DNA of 62,977 nt, taken from CAYWVO01 sp964461835 (lineage in GTDB: Bacteria; Zixibacteria; MSB-5A5; WJJR01; JAJRUJ01). A program made the position numbers and the translations under genes. Positions 20,365-29,981 of this stretch are shown here, one piece after another (position 1 is the first letter of the stretch; each line of letters begins with the position of its first letter). The stretch lies in the NCBI GenBank assembly GCA_964461835.1, contig CAYWVO010000018.1:1-62977 (forward strand). The letters are read 5' to 3'. The notes under the pieces were generated by a model. That model worked only from the letters and a program-made list of their open reading frames with translations, was not told the origin of the DNA and did not search any database.

Positions 20365-22305
20365 ATGACAACTTCCGCGGCAGACGCCGGGCGTATCTTA
20401 ATCACCACGCCTATCTATTATGTAAATGACAAACCGCACATTGGAACTGCCTACACAACAGTCGCTGCGGATTTCCTAACCCGAGCCCATCGGCTGCTTG
20501 GCCGTGAAGCATTTTTTTTGACCGGGACGGACGAACACGGTGAAAAAGTCGCCGAAACCGCTGCCAAACGCGGCATGCAGCCCAGAGAACTCTGCGATGA
20601 AGTGGCCCAGGCCTTTAAAGATGCTTGGAAGAAACTGGAAATCAACTATGACCGTTTCATTCGCACCACCGATAGGGTCCACATTGCCGGTGTCACCAAG
20701 ATGCTCGAACGATTGCACGCCGCCCGCACTCCGGACGGTGATCCGGTTATCTACGAAGGTGAGTACAAGGGGAAATATTGCACCGGTTGCGAAAGATTTC
20801 TGACCGACCGCGACCTCGTGGACGGTAAATGTGCATTACATCCCAACCGGGATTTACAGGAAATCACCGAGCGTAACTACTTCTTTCGGCTCTCGGCGTT
20901 TCTCGACAAATTGAAGGCGAAAATCGAGTCGGATGAAATCTGTATCCGGCCGGAGGGAAGGAAACAGGAAGTACTCGGACTCTTTGCCCAGGGGCTGGAT
21001 GATTTCTCCATTTCCCGCGAAAAAGTCGCCTGGGGTATCCCTTTGCCGTTTGACTCGTCCCAGACTGCCTATGTCTGGGTGGACGCCCTCTCCAATTACA
21101 TCACGGCGATCGGTTTTGGGGATAATCCTGACCACTATGCCAAATGGTGGGGTAGCAGTTGGATCTTACACTTAATGGCCAAGGATATCCTTAAGTTTCA
21201 CACAATCTTCTGGCCCGCGATGTTGATGGCGGCCGGGGAACCACCCCCCAACCAGTTATTTATCCACGGGTACTTGACGTTGGTCGATCGCAAGATGAGT
21301 AAGTCTCTGGGGAACGTCCTCAAGCCGGACGAGTGGGTGCCGGCCTTTGGCGTTGACGGCGCTCGCTATTTGCTGACCACGGTTTTCCGGTTTGGTCAGG
21401 ACGGGGAAATCCGCGAAGAAACCCTGCGCGAAAAATACAACGCCGATCTGGCTAATGATTTCGGCAATCTGGTCTCGCGCGCCGCGAAGATGGTAAAAGG
21501 TGCATTCGACGGATTCATCCCGGATGCCGACTTTTCCGGGAAGGATGAACAGCGAGTCCAGGCGGCGATCGACGACGCAAAGGCGGTGTTCGCTGAAGCA
21601 ATCGATGCGGTCAATCCCAATCAGGCGGTGGAGGCGGCGCTGAGTATCGCCCGAAAGACCAACCAGTATTTCGATCACACGAAACCGTGGCAGTCGCTCA
21701 AAGAAAAAGACCTCGACCGGCTGGCCGTGATACTGGGGTGTACGTTCCAGGCGATTTTCGAGGCCGGGGTGCTGCTTTTCCCGACACTGCCCACGAAGAT
21801 TCCCGAGCTTTTGCGAGGCTTGGGATTCACCGACACCGAGATCGAGGCATGTCTCGAAAAAGGCGAGCAGATCGCCGGGCCGGGGGGACGGCAAATCAAT
21901 CTGGAGACCGCTCTCTTCCCCCGGGTGGATAAAATCAAACCGGAACCCGCACCACCCAAAAAGGAAAAACCGACCGAGGATAATGTAATCACCATTGATG
22001 ATTTCTTCGCTACCAAGCTCAAGACCGCTGAAGTTGTCGCCGCCGAAAAGGTGAAAAACGCCGACAGGTTGCTCAAACTGCAAATAAAAATCGGCGAGGA
22101 CACCCGGCAGATCGTTGCCGGCATTGCCGAGCACTATCAGCCGGACGAGCTGGTCGGCCGGACGATTGTCGTTGTAGCCAATCTCAAGCCGGCGAAGATT
22201 CGGGGCATTGAATCCAATGGTATGTTGCTTGCCGCTCGCAAAGGAAAATCCCTCCGCCTGGTGACGACCGACGGCGAAATCGCCTCCGGTGCGGATATCG
22301 GTTGA
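20365..22305 (+). CDS. metG: Methionyl-tRNA synthetase with C-terminal tRNA-binding domain
   Basis: 646 aa, class I synthetase that charges tRNA-Met. The HIGH-type motif reads HIGT at 25-28 (KPHIGTAY), the family's TGTDEHGEK follows, and KMSKS is near 310-314 (DRKMSKSLGN). The zinc-knuckle insert has one CxxC pair (YCTGCERF) and a later GKCALHPNRD. After the anticodon-binding helical domain comes a Lys/Pro linker and an EMAP/Arc1p-type OB-fold (TIDDFFATKLKTAEV to the end) that aids dimerisation and tRNA binding. GGGAGG sits upstream of the ATG. It follows ricT closely and may share its transcript. Confidence 0.97.
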   Translation: MTTSAADAGRILITTPIYYVNDKPHIGTAYTTVAADFLTRAHRLLGREAFFLTGTDEHGEKVAETAAKRGMQPRELCDEVAQAFKDAWKKLEINYDRFIRTTDRVHIAGVTKMLERLHAARTPDGDPVIYEGEYKGKYCTGCERFLTDRDLVDGKCALHPNRDLQEITERNYFFRLSAFLDKLKAKIESDEICIRPEGRKQEVLGLFAQGLDDFSISREKVAWGIPLPFDSSQTAYVWVDALSNYITAIGFGDNPDHYAKWWGSSWILHLMAKDILKFHTIFWPAMLMAAGEPPPNQLFIHGYLTLVDRKMSKSLGNVLKPDEWVPAFGVDGARYLLTTVFRFGQDGEIREETLREKYNADLANDFGNLVSRAAKMVKGAFDGFIPDADFSGKDEQRVQAAIDDAKAVFAEAIDAVNPNQAVEAALSIARKTNQYFDHTKPWQSLKEKDLDRLAVILGCTFQAIFEAGVLLFPTLPTKIPELLRGLGFTDTEIEACLEKGEQIAGPGGRQINLETALFPRVDKIKPEPAPPKKEKPTEDNVITIDDFFATKLKTAEVVAAEKVKNADRLLKLQIKIGEDTRQIVAGIAEHYQPDELVGRTIVVVANLKPAKIRGIESNGMLLAARKGKSLRLVTTDGEIASGADIG

Positions 22306-22455
22306 TGACCTGAATCTGTCCCGGTCAACCCGCTGTCAAAATCGGATACCCACTGGCATAATCGAGTCCCTTGAAGAATACCTCGGCCAATCAGGTCGAT
22401 ATATTGGCGTAGGGGATACGGTATTCGTGGAGAAGCAAAAAGGGGATAGGACGGG

Positions 22456-24561
22456 ATGTCCAGAAATTTGTATGTCACAATCAATGAGCCGAAAAGCGGC
22501 AAAAGTGCGATCTCGCTGGGATTGATGGAGTTCCTGGAAGGAACGATTCAACGGGTCGGGTTCTTCCGGCCCATCGCGCGCATGCATGACAGCAAATCTT
22601 CAGTCGACCCCAACATCGAATTGATCCATTCCCATTTCCGGTTGGACTACGATATTGAGTCGATGTACGGCGTGACCGCAGACGTCGCTGAAGAGTATGT
22701 CGCCCGGGGCCGACTGGATGACCTGATCGAAATCATCATTGACCGCTACAAAGAGTATGAAGAACAGTGCGATTTTGTATTGATTGAGGGCACCAACTAC
22801 GAAGGCGTAACGTCGTGGTTTGAATTCGATACCAATGCGGTCCTTGCCCGCAATCTCAATGCCCCGGTGTTGATGATCATCAAAGGAAAAGATCGCAGTA
22901 TTGAAGAAATCGTCGCCTCGGCGGTCTTGAGTAAGGAGCAGTTCGAATACCGCGGGTGCGATCTGCAGGCCGCAATCGTCAATATGGCCTGTCGCACGGG
23001 ATTGGAGGGAACACGGGAGCAGTTACAGCAAAAGCTGGCGGACGAGGGCATCGATATGATCGGGTGTATTCCCGAAGAAGAACTGCTCTCGCGACCGTCC
23101 GTGAGTGAGATCCTCCGTATCCTCGACGGCGAGATTGTCTACGGTGAACGTCATCTCGACAACATTGCCACCGAGTTTGTCATCGCGGCCATGAAACTCG
23201 ACAACTGCCTGGAACGCGTCCCCCAGGGAGCGCTGGTCATAACGCCGGGTGACCGGCAGGATATCATCGCGGGGCTGATGGCCGCACAGGTCTCTACCAA
23301 AATGCCGAATATTGCCGGAGTTGTCTTAACCGGCGGATTCAAACCGTCCGCCCCGATCAGCCGGCTCATCGAGGGATTGCGTGCGGTGCGGATGCCGATC
23401 GTCTCGGTTAAGAGCAATACGTTCAAGACCGCGATGGCCATCAATAATATCAAGTCGGTGATCCGGCCGGGGGATCATCGCAAGATCGACACCGCACTCT
23501 CGATTTTCGCCCGTCATATTGACGCTGACGCCTTACGGGGAAAAATCTCGATCGAGGCGCCGGAGGTCCTCACGCCCAAACTCTTCCTCCACAATATTAT
23601 TCATCTGGCAGCCGCGGACAAAAAGCGCATCGTGTTACCGGAAGGCCAGGAAGAACGCATCTTGCGGGCAACCGAAGCGCTGGAGCGCCGGGATGTCGTG
23701 GATGTTATCCTTCTGGGAGATGAAGAGAAAATTCGCCAGCAAATTCTCGAATCAAAACTCCATATCAAACACGCACGCATTATTGATCCTCTGAAGTCCG
23801 AGGCCTTCGATGATTACGCGGCCACCTACCTGGAGTTGCGTAAGCACAAGGGTATTACCGAAGATGCGGCGCGGGACACCATGACCAACCGGCTCTTTTA
23901 TGGGACGATGATGGTTTATAAGGGTGACGCCGATGGCATGGTCGGCGGGTCGGTGAGTACCACGCGTGATACGCTCCGCCCGGCCTTCGAATTCATCAAG
24001 ACCAAGCCGGGGGTTTCCTTGGTCTCCAGTATTTTCTTTATGTGCCTGGAAGATCGCGTTCTGGTTTATGGCGACTGCGCGGTGAACCCAAATCCGACAG
24101 CTGAGCAACTGGCCGAAATCGCAGTCTCCAGCGCCGATACGGCGCAATCATTTGGTATCGAGCCAATCGTGGCGATGCTTTCCTATGCGACCGGTCAATC
24201 CGGTGGCGGCTCGGATGTCGATAAAGTCATCAAAGCAACTGAACTGGCCCAGTCCCGCCGGCCGGACCTGGCGATCGAAGGCCCAATTCAGTACGACGCG
24301 GCGATCGATCTGGGTGTGGCGAAAACGAAAATGCCGGGCAGCAAGGTCGCCGGTCACGCCACCGTATTTATTTTTCCTGACTTGAATACCGGGAACAATA
24401 CCTACAAAGCCGTGCAGCGCTCCGCGCGCGCTCTGGCCGTCGGACCGGTTCTGCAAGGGTTGAGAAAGCCCGTCAATGACCTAAGTCGCGGGTGCCTCGT
24501 TCCGGACATCATTAACACCGTCGCCATCACCGCAATTCAGGCGCGCAACAGCAGCCGCTAG
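22456..24561 (+). CDS. pta: Phosphate acetyltransferase, long form
   Basis: 701 aa. It converts acetyl-CoA and phosphate to acetyl phosphate. Three parts are visible: an N-terminal P-loop-like domain (NEPKSGKSAISLG; the P-loop is degenerate), a DRTGG-type middle domain (GALVITPGDRQDIIAGLMA near 255), and the catalytic PTA/PTB domain from about 375 (KKRIVLPEGQEERILRA, ADGMVGGSVSTTRDTLRP, YATGQSGGGSDVDKV). This is the long enterobacterial-type architecture. The start has AGGGGATAGGACGGG before it. It is 17 bases upstream of ackA, so the two form the acetate pathway operon. Confidence 0.96.
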   Translation: MSRNLYVTINEPKSGKSAISLGLMEFLEGTIQRVGFFRPIARMHDSKSSVDPNIELIHSHFRLDYDIESMYGVTADVAEEYVARGRLDDLIEIIIDRYKEYEEQCDFVLIEGTNYEGVTSWFEFDTNAVLARNLNAPVLMIIKGKDRSIEEIVASAVLSKEQFEYRGCDLQAAIVNMACRTGLEGTREQLQQKLADEGIDMIGCIPEEELLSRPSVSEILRILDGEIVYGERHLDNIATEFVIAAMKLDNCLERVPQGALVITPGDRQDIIAGLMAAQVSTKMPNIAGVVLTGGFKPSAPISRLIEGLRAVRMPIVSVKSNTFKTAMAINNIKSVIRPGDHRKIDTALSIFARHIDADALRGKISIEAPEVLTPKLFLHNIIHLAAADKKRIVLPEGQEERILRATEALERRDVVDVILLGDEEKIRQQILESKLHIKHARIIDPLKSEAFDDYAATYLELRKHKGITEDAARDTMTNRLFYGTMMVYKGDADGMVGGSVSTTRDTLRPAFEFIKTKPGVSLVSSIFFMCLEDRVLVYGDCAVNPNPTAEQLAEIAVSSADTAQSFGIEPIVAMLSYATGQSGGGSDVDKVIKATELAQSRRPDLAIEGPIQYDAAIDLGVAKTKMPGSKVAGHATVFIFPDLNTGNNTYKAVQRSARALAVGPVLQGLRKPVNDLSRGCLVPDIINTVAITAIQARNSSR

Positions 24562-24578
24562 ACTCCAGGAGTCAGATT

Positions 24579-25775
24579 GTGAAAATCCTTGTCATCAACT
24601 CGGGCAGCTCATCGATTAAATACAAATGTTTCGAGATGCCGGACGCAACGGTGATCGCCTCCGGCGTGTGTGAGAAAATCGGCGAATCGTCGGGAAAAAT
24701 AACGCATAAGGTCAACGGCAACACACAGACGATCGAGCGGAAATTCGCTGACCACGCGGCAGCGCTCGAAGTTGCCTTGGATCTGCTGGCGGGTGACGGC
24801 GGCGCGCTGGAAGACCGGCAAGCCCTGGGTGGTGTCGGCCATCGTCTTGTGCACGGCGGTGAGGCCTTTTCCCAACCCGTGATCATTGATGATAAGGTGA
24901 TCGCGGCCGTGCGGGACAATATCCCGCTGGCCCCGCTGCATAATCCGCCCAATCTCCTGGGGGTGGAGGTCAGCCGGCAGTTGTTGCCGAATGTGCCGCA
25001 GGTGGGGGTATTCGATACGGCGTTCCATCAGACCATGGAACCTGAGGCTTTTTTGTATGCACTGCCCTACGAGCTGTACACCGATGGTCGGATTCGGCGC
25101 TACGGATTTCATGGAACTTCACATGCCTATGTCGCGAAGCGGGCAGCAGCCGTCATTGGCAGACCGTTAGAAGAAATCAATCTGATTACCTGCCACCTGG
25201 GGAATGGTGCGAGCATGGCGGCCATCAAACAGGGACAGTCGGTAGATACGAGCATGGGATTTACTCCCCTTGAAGGTCTGGTCATGGGCACCCGCACCGG
25301 TGATTTTGATCCGGCGATTGTGATGTACCTGATGAACTCAGCGAAAATGTCCGCCGCGCAAATCAATCAGATGATCAATAAACACAGCGGCCTGCTGGGT
25401 CTCTCCGGTAAATCAAATGATATGCGGGAGGTTGAAGCCGCAGCGAATGATGGGGATAAACGGGCACGACTGGCCCTGGATGTCTATTGTTACCGTATTC
25501 GCAAATATATTGGCAGCATGATGGCGGTGTTGGGGCATGTTGATGGCCTGGTGTTTACCGCCGGGATCGGCGAAAACAATCCCACCGTGCGTCAGCGCAG
25601 CATCGCCGAATTGGAGGAATTTGGCTTTGGAATCGATGAAGACAAGAATACTTCTGCCCGTGGTGTCGAAGCGGATATCTCCGCAGCCGATGCCGCAGTT
25701 CGAACACTGGTCATCCCGACCAACGAAGAGTTAGCCATTGCCGAGCAGACCTACTCCTTGATCAATAATTCTTAG
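24579..25775 (+). CDS. ackA: Acetate kinase
   Basis: 398 aa ASKHA-fold kinase that turns acetyl phosphate and ADP into acetate and ATP. The family signatures are clear: MKILVINSGSSSIKYKCF at the N-terminus, GHRLVHGGE, FDTAFHQTM, RRYGFHGTSHAYV and THLGNG-like CHLGNGASMAAI, then GLVMGTRTGD and FTAGIGEN. The start is GTG at 24579, with CCAGGAG seven bases upstream. The gene follows pta directly and completes substrate-level ATP formation from PFOR-derived acetyl-CoA. It faces the convergent regulator gene at 25811. Confidence 0.97.
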   Translation: MKILVINSGSSSIKYKCFEMPDATVIASGVCEKIGESSGKITHKVNGNTQTIERKFADHAAALEVALDLLAGDGGALEDRQALGGVGHRLVHGGEAFSQPVIIDDKVIAAVRDNIPLAPLHNPPNLLGVEVSRQLLPNVPQVGVFDTAFHQTMEPEAFLYALPYELYTDGRIRRYGFHGTSHAYVAKRAAAVIGRPLEEINLITCHLGNGASMAAIKQGQSVDTSMGFTPLEGLVMGTRTGDFDPAIVMYLMNSAKMSAAQINQMINKHSGLLGLSGKSNDMREVEAAANDGDKRARLALDVYCYRIRKYIGSMMAVLGHVDGLVFTAGIGENNPTVRQRSIAELEEFGFGIDEDKNTSARGVEADISAADAAVRTLVIPTNEELAIAEQTYSLINNS

Positions 25776-25810
25776 TGCAAAATTCAAAAGACGGATAACT
25801 GCTGGCGGTA

Positions 25811-26182
25811 CTACTGCATGAAATCATTGAGGACTTCTTGGAGTTCATTCATTTTAAACGGCTTGCTGAGAAAACCGTCGGCCTGTTTCGCAATCATTTC
25901 ATCATCGGAGGATTCCACCCGGAATCCCGAAATGAGGACCACCGGGGTTTCGGGGTAGTTTTCTTTGATCGCAACGAGCAGTTCGGTGCCGGTCATCTTC
26001 GGCATGCGCATATCAGAAATGACTATCCCAAATTCCTGACTTGCCATCAGTTCCAGCGCCTCAGACCCATTGCCGGCAATAACGGATTCCACTTCAAATA
26101 TTTCCAGCATATCGGTCAAGAGGCCGGACATATTCGGATTATCCTCAACGACCAATACTTTTTTTCTGCTCTTGCGAGCCAT
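25811..26182 (-). CDS. Single-domain CheY-like response regulator
   Basis: 123 aa made only of a receiver domain. Acidic pocket residues are in VVEDN (Glu13/Asp14), the phospho-acceptor is Asp57 in GIVISDMRMP, and the conserved Lys107 lies in GFLSKPFK. No output domain is present, so it likely acts through protein contacts or as a phosphorelay intermediate. The start ATG at 26182 is chosen because GGGAGGGATGG precedes it; a longer frame reaches 26212. No kinase is adjacent, so the cognate partner is unknown. Confidence 0.9.
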   Translation of the reverse strand: MARKSRKKVLVVEDNPNMSGLLTDMLEIFEVESVIAGNGSEALELMASQEFGIVISDMRMPKMTGTELLVAIKENYPETPVVLISGFRVESSDDEMIAKQADGFLSKPFKMNELQEVLNDFMQ

Positions 26183-26295
26183 CCATCCCTCCCAGCTGTG
26201 CGAGATGGGCATTCCATATCCCGCGACTGATGCCGAGCAATTCCTATTATGTGTATCGACTTTTTCGGGCGGAATCTTATGGGATAGTTGGGGGA

Positions 26296-27435
26296 TTAGG
26301 CCGACTGCCGGTCAGCCAGATGGCGGTGCTCTTCGGCCCACATGCGATAATAGCGTTGAATTTGCTGCATCAGCGCCGGGATGCCAATTTCATCCTTAGC
26401 CGAGATCGTAACGAAATTCTGCTCGGTGGGCAGGGCATGGACCCGGGAGGGTTCGTCGCCGTTGAGGAGATCGATCTTGTTGTACACCAGCAAACTGCGC
26501 GCATGCTCGGGATTGATATCGTGGATTACTTTCTCGACTTCCTCGACTGTCTCCGCCATCTCATCCGCCGAGTAATCGACAACATGCAGCAATAAATCGG
26601 CATCGGCGATATCCGCCAGGGTAGCCCGGAATGACGCCACCAGCTGGGGCGGAAGCTTGCGGATAAAGCCAATCGTATCCGTCAACAACGCACGGCCTCG
26701 GTCCGGGACATAGAGCACCCGGGTCGTCGAGTCGAGCGTGGAAAACAGGCGGTTATCCGCGAATGCGTCGGAGTGCGTCAACACATTGAACAGGGTGGAC
26801 TTGCCCGCGTTGGTATATCCCACGAGCGCAATGGTGAATATCTCATGCCGTCGCTTGCGCTGTTCCCGCCGCTCCCGGTCGATCCGCTTGAGTTCGGCGG
26901 TGAGTTTTTTGATACGTTTTCCGACCAACCGTCGGTCTACCTCAAGCTGAGTCTCGCCGGGCCCTTTCGCGCCGATCCCGCCGTATTGTTTGGAAAAGTG
27001 AGTCCAGAAACGGGTCAGCCGGGGATATAAATATTTCATTTGCGCCAATTCGACCTGTGTGCGTGCCTCCACAGTTTTGGCGCGCCGGGCGAAAATATCC
27101 AGAATCAGCATCGACCGGTCGATGATTTTCGTCTGTAATTCTGTTGCCAGGTTGCGGACCTGGGCCGGTGAAAGATCATCGTCAAAGATAACGAGATTTC
27201 CCTTGTTCTCCGCCAGCGTTGTGGCCAGCTCTTCTCGTTTCCCTTTGCTGATAAGGTGAGACGCCTTCGGTCGACCGGAGCGCTGGATTACCTCACCAAC
27301 GACATGGGCGCCCGCGGATTCTGCTAAAAATCGAAGTTCGGCCAGGGAGTGTTCGAAGCGATGGCGTCGACCGTTGCGGCGCAAACCGACTAAAACGGCT
27401 TTCTCGACTAACGTAGCACGAAAAGTCTCAAACAT
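26296..27435 (-). CDS. hflX: Ribosome-associated GTPase HflX
   Basis: 379 aa. The N-terminal HflX domain includes GRPKASHLISKGKREEL and ARRAKTVEARTQVELAQMKY, followed by a GKGPGE-type GGIGAKGPGETQLEVDRR linker. The G domain has Walker A GYTNAGKSTLFN, G3 DTIGFIRKLP and G4 NKIDLL. HflX splits stalled 70S ribosomes, for example after heat stress. The ATG start has AGGAGGA about 18 bases upstream, farther than usual. It is followed downstream by the CheY-like gene after about 110 bases. Confidence 0.96.
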   Translation of the reverse strand: MFETFRATLVEKAVLVGLRRNGRRHRFEHSLAELRFLAESAGAHVVGEVIQRSGRPKASHLISKGKREELATTLAENKGNLVIFDDDLSPAQVRNLATELQTKIIDRSMLILDIFARRAKTVEARTQVELAQMKYLYPRLTRFWTHFSKQYGGIGAKGPGETQLEVDRRLVGKRIKKLTAELKRIDRERREQRKRRHEIFTIALVGYTNAGKSTLFNVLTHSDAFADNRLFSTLDSTTRVLYVPDRGRALLTDTIGFIRKLPPQLVASFRATLADIADADLLLHVVDYSADEMAETVEEVEKVIHDINPEHARSLLVYNKIDLLNGDEPSRVHALPTEQNFVTISAKDEIGIPALMQQIQRYYRMWAEEHRHLADRQSA

Positions 27436-27508
27436 ACAGTCGCGTGTTCAAATTCCTCCTCATCTGTTATACGCAATAATCGGGTCGTTGAAGGCACTTA
27501 AAGCGAGT

Positions 27509-27542
27509 TTTCGTCGGGTGGACAATTTCGTCGGGTGGACAA
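27509..27542. repeat. Perfect 17-bp tandem duplication
   Basis: TTTCGTCGGGTGGACAA occurs twice in direct succession (27509-27525 and 27526-27542), between the end of the beta-propeller gene and the start of hflX. Confidence 0.9.
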
Positions 27543-27555
27543 CGACCATGCCCAC

Positions 27556-28461
27556 TTACCAATCGCCAAAGGAGGCGTTGATCGTGCTGGTCGGCACCAG
27601 GGACACCGACTTGGTGTCCCGATCGTAATAATACAACGCATCCGTACCGGTACGATTGGAGTGGAACAAAATCCTCCGGCCATCCGGGGAAAACCGTGGG
27701 TACCGGTCAACACTCGGGGTATCCACAATGACTTCGACCGTATTGTTTACCAGGTCCCGTAACACGATATCGACATCCCGTGGATCGCCCCCGATTTTTA
27801 CCCGCGCGTGCGCGAGAAATTTTCCGTCGGGTGATATGGCCGGGTCAAGGTCGGTATACTCCGGGTCGGGCGGAAATGCGAAAGCGACTTCCCCGGTGGC
27901 TAATTCCATCCCCCAAATCCGTGGACGACGGGTCCGATCGGACATAAAGAGCAGTCGGCGACCATTGGGCGTGACGATCGGATGCCATTGGTTAGACGTG
28001 TCCGTGACGATCGGAGTCAGCATGGTGCCATCGGTGCGAATCGAGTAAATATCGGTCTGCCCGCCCCGGCGGGAGGAAAAGAATATTCGATCGCCGGCCG
28101 GATGCCAGGAGGCAATATTGACATTGTCGAACGTGTCCGCGGTCACATATTGCAGGTTGCTGCCGTCCGCATCAGCGATCGCCACATCAAAATGCTCTTC
28201 TCGGGCATGGGAGAAAACGAACCGCTGGTGATCCGGCGACCAGATTGGCATGACCTCCTCACCGGGGAGAGTCGCAATCGAATCGGGGTATGTTCCCTCG
28301 GTGTGGTAGCGGAAGATATCAAATTGATACCGCAACTGAACTTGGAAGAGAATATCGAATTCGCTTTGGGGTGATTCTTCCTTGCCGGAACACCCAAGAC
28401 AGCCCACCAGCAGGCTACACAAGATGAGAATACGGATCACTTTGGCCAGGCGTATCAACAT
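27556..28461 (-). CDS. TolB-like beta-propeller (PD40) lipoprotein
   Basis: 301 aa with a lipoprotein signal peptide (lipobox LVGC at about 18-21, with a second Cys nearby). The mature protein holds five or more WD40-like/PD40 repeats with typical blades: PIWSPDHQRFVFSH, ASWHPAGDRIFFSS, PIVTPNGRRLLFMS, PAISPDGKFLAHA and PRFSPDGRRILFHS. It resembles the propeller of TolB but lacks the TolB N-terminal domain and no tol or pal genes are near. A surface-anchored binding protein is likely; the ligand is unknown. The ribosome site is weak. Confidence 0.83.
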   Translation of the reverse strand: MLIRLAKVIRILILCSLLVGCLGCSGKEESPQSEFDILFQVQLRYQFDIFRYHTEGTYPDSIATLPGEEVMPIWSPDHQRFVFSHAREEHFDVAIADADGSNLQYVTADTFDNVNIASWHPAGDRIFFSSRRGGQTDIYSIRTDGTMLTPIVTDTSNQWHPIVTPNGRRLLFMSDRTRRPRIWGMELATGEVAFAFPPDPEYTDLDPAISPDGKFLAHARVKIGGDPRDVDIVLRDLVNNTVEVIVDTPSVDRYPRFSPDGRRILFHSNRTGTDALYYYDRDTKSVSLVPTSTINASFGDW

Positions 28462-28514
28462 ATAACTGCAATATGGCAGGTTAACACTGCACAGTCAAGG
28501 CGGGGTTTGTCCCG

Positions 28515-29390
28515 CTAATGCTCTTCAAAAAGTGCCTTTTCCTGGGCATAATTAGAGGTTAATGATTCCTGAAGGGCGGCGATATCGGCGGCCGTGAGAT
28601 CAAGCGCCTGCACTGTGGGATCGTCAATCAATTCTCCGGTGTATTCCCGCAAGAATCCATATCCACTTGCTTGAGCAAGTGAATTGGCCAGGGCGACCAC
28701 ATGGCTTAGGGGTGCATAGACCCCCCGCGAGGAACTCCCTTGAGCTGGTCGATGATGATAGGCAACGGCTTCACAGAGAGAGGCCGGGAAATTCCAGCGA
28801 GAAAGCACGATGGAACCTAGCTGACAGTGATCAAACCCCAACATCGCCTGTTCAACTCTGACGAATTCGTTGTTTGTCTCTTGTACCGCGGCAATGACCT
28901 TTGCGTAATCCACCGACATTTTTTGCAGCAGAATCAATTTACCGATATCGTGCAACAGACCAACGATAAACGCTTCTTCAATTTGGGGATGATTGACATG
29001 TCGCGCGACAAGCCGTGCCGCCAGACCCGTACCGAGGGAGTGCGCCCAGAGCATTGCGCCGTGCTTCTCTGATTTCCCTTTGCGGAAAATCGAATAGGTC
29101 GACGAGGCGACAACCAACGATCGAATCGTGTAAAAGCCAAGAATCACGACCGCTTCATTGAGGGAACTGACGGTTCGGGCGCGCCCGTAAAACGGTGAGT
29201 TGGACAGCCGTAAAACTTTGGCGGTCAAGGCCGGGTCACCGGAGAGGACTCGCGTTAGTTCAGTGATTTCGGTATTGAGGTTTGCCGTTAGGCCCATGAC
29301 GGTGGACACAACTGCCGGTGAGGTCGGTAATTCACCGAGAGTAGCGACAATTTTATCCATGACGGGTTGTTGGCTTGCAACACGCTGCAT
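28515..29390 (-). CDS. HDOD domain protein
   Basis: 291 aa. The HDOD domain is recognised from LGELPTSPAVVSTVMGL, the LSGDPALTAKVLRLSNSPFYG block, AVVILGFYTIRSLV and the HD-containing GLLHDIGKLILL. HDOD proteins lack a full catalytic HD site and act in signalling, often with two-component systems or c-di-GMP. The chosen start (ATG 29390) follows GGGAGC seven bases upstream; the frame is open further to 29543 but the extra residues are unlike the family. It lies in a minus-strand run with unrelated small genes. Confidence 0.88.
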   Translation of the reverse strand: MQRVASQQPVMDKIVATLGELPTSPAVVSTVMGLTANLNTEITELTRVLSGDPALTAKVLRLSNSPFYGRARTVSSLNEAVVILGFYTIRSLVVASSTYSIFRKGKSEKHGAMLWAHSLGTGLAARLVARHVNHPQIEEAFIVGLLHDIGKLILLQKMSVDYAKVIAAVQETNNEFVRVEQAMLGFDHCQLGSIVLSRWNFPASLCEAVAYHHRPAQGSSSRGVYAPLSHVVALANSLAQASGYGFLREYTGELIDDPTVQALDLTAADIAALQESLTSNYAQEKALFEEH

Positions 29391-29567
29391 GTTGGGCTCC
29401 CGCTCCCTGAAAATGCCTGATCTGCTATCTATATCGGTTAAGATGATTCGGGCATTTACCGGGAGACCGACTCGGAAGAAAATTTCCCCGGAAAAACACC
29501 AATTTTTGGTGGAACAAGAAGGGAACAGTCCATTTTCGGGCATCGCTCCTGCCGGCTGCCAAAGGTA

Positions 29568-29981
29568 TTAGTCGGATTTTTTGCGCGAAAACAAACGGAT
29601 GCGAGACCAAAAGCCTCGACGCTGTTTTTTGCGGGCAGCGCGGTTTTCTTTTTCCTTTTGCATCGCCTCAGCGTCCTGTTCTTCAATTTTCAACAGGAGG
29701 CGTTCAACGTTTTCGCGCCGTTCCATCATCTCCCGAAAGGTATCGTAATCGCGAATATCGAAAAGCGTTTGCACAAACGGCTCGAAGAAGATCATGGCTT
29801 GCGCGCCAATAAAATTCAGCGGCTTCACCGATTCGAGAAACATGATCGCCGGGACAGTCATCCGCCACTCCACCACTTTGGCTGCCAGTTTGTTCATCAC
29901 TTCTTTCTCGCGTTCTGTCAGCGGCGGGCGCTTGTCGAGGTTGGTGACCTCACCGGGATTAAACAGATTCCGGAAATTCAT
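29568..29981 (-). CDS. Hypothetical soluble protein
   Basis: 137 aa of no recognised family. The N-terminal part (TEREKEVMNKLAAKVVEWR) and centre are helical, with a hydrophobic block around VPAIMFLESVKPLNFIGAQA. The C-terminus is very basic and charged (KEKENRAARKKQRRGFW), suggesting nucleic-acid or membrane-surface contact. Its start overlaps the stop of the upstream membrane-protein gene by four bases (ATGA), so it is translationally coupled to it and probably works with it. Confidence 0.75.
   Translation of the reverse strand: MNFRNLFNPGEVTNLDKRPPLTEREKEVMNKLAAKVVEWRMTVPAIMFLESVKPLNFIGAQAMIFFEPFVQTLFDIRDYDTFREMMERRENVERLLLKIEEQDAEAMQKEKENRAARKKQRRGFWSRIRLFSRKKSD

Noticed and set aside
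21256..22134. 292-aa minus-strand frame
   Set aside because: Antisense to metG without domain or start signal.
22306..22455. Promoter for pta with TTGAAG and TATATT
   Set aside because: The spacing is about 23 bases, too long for a standard promoter.
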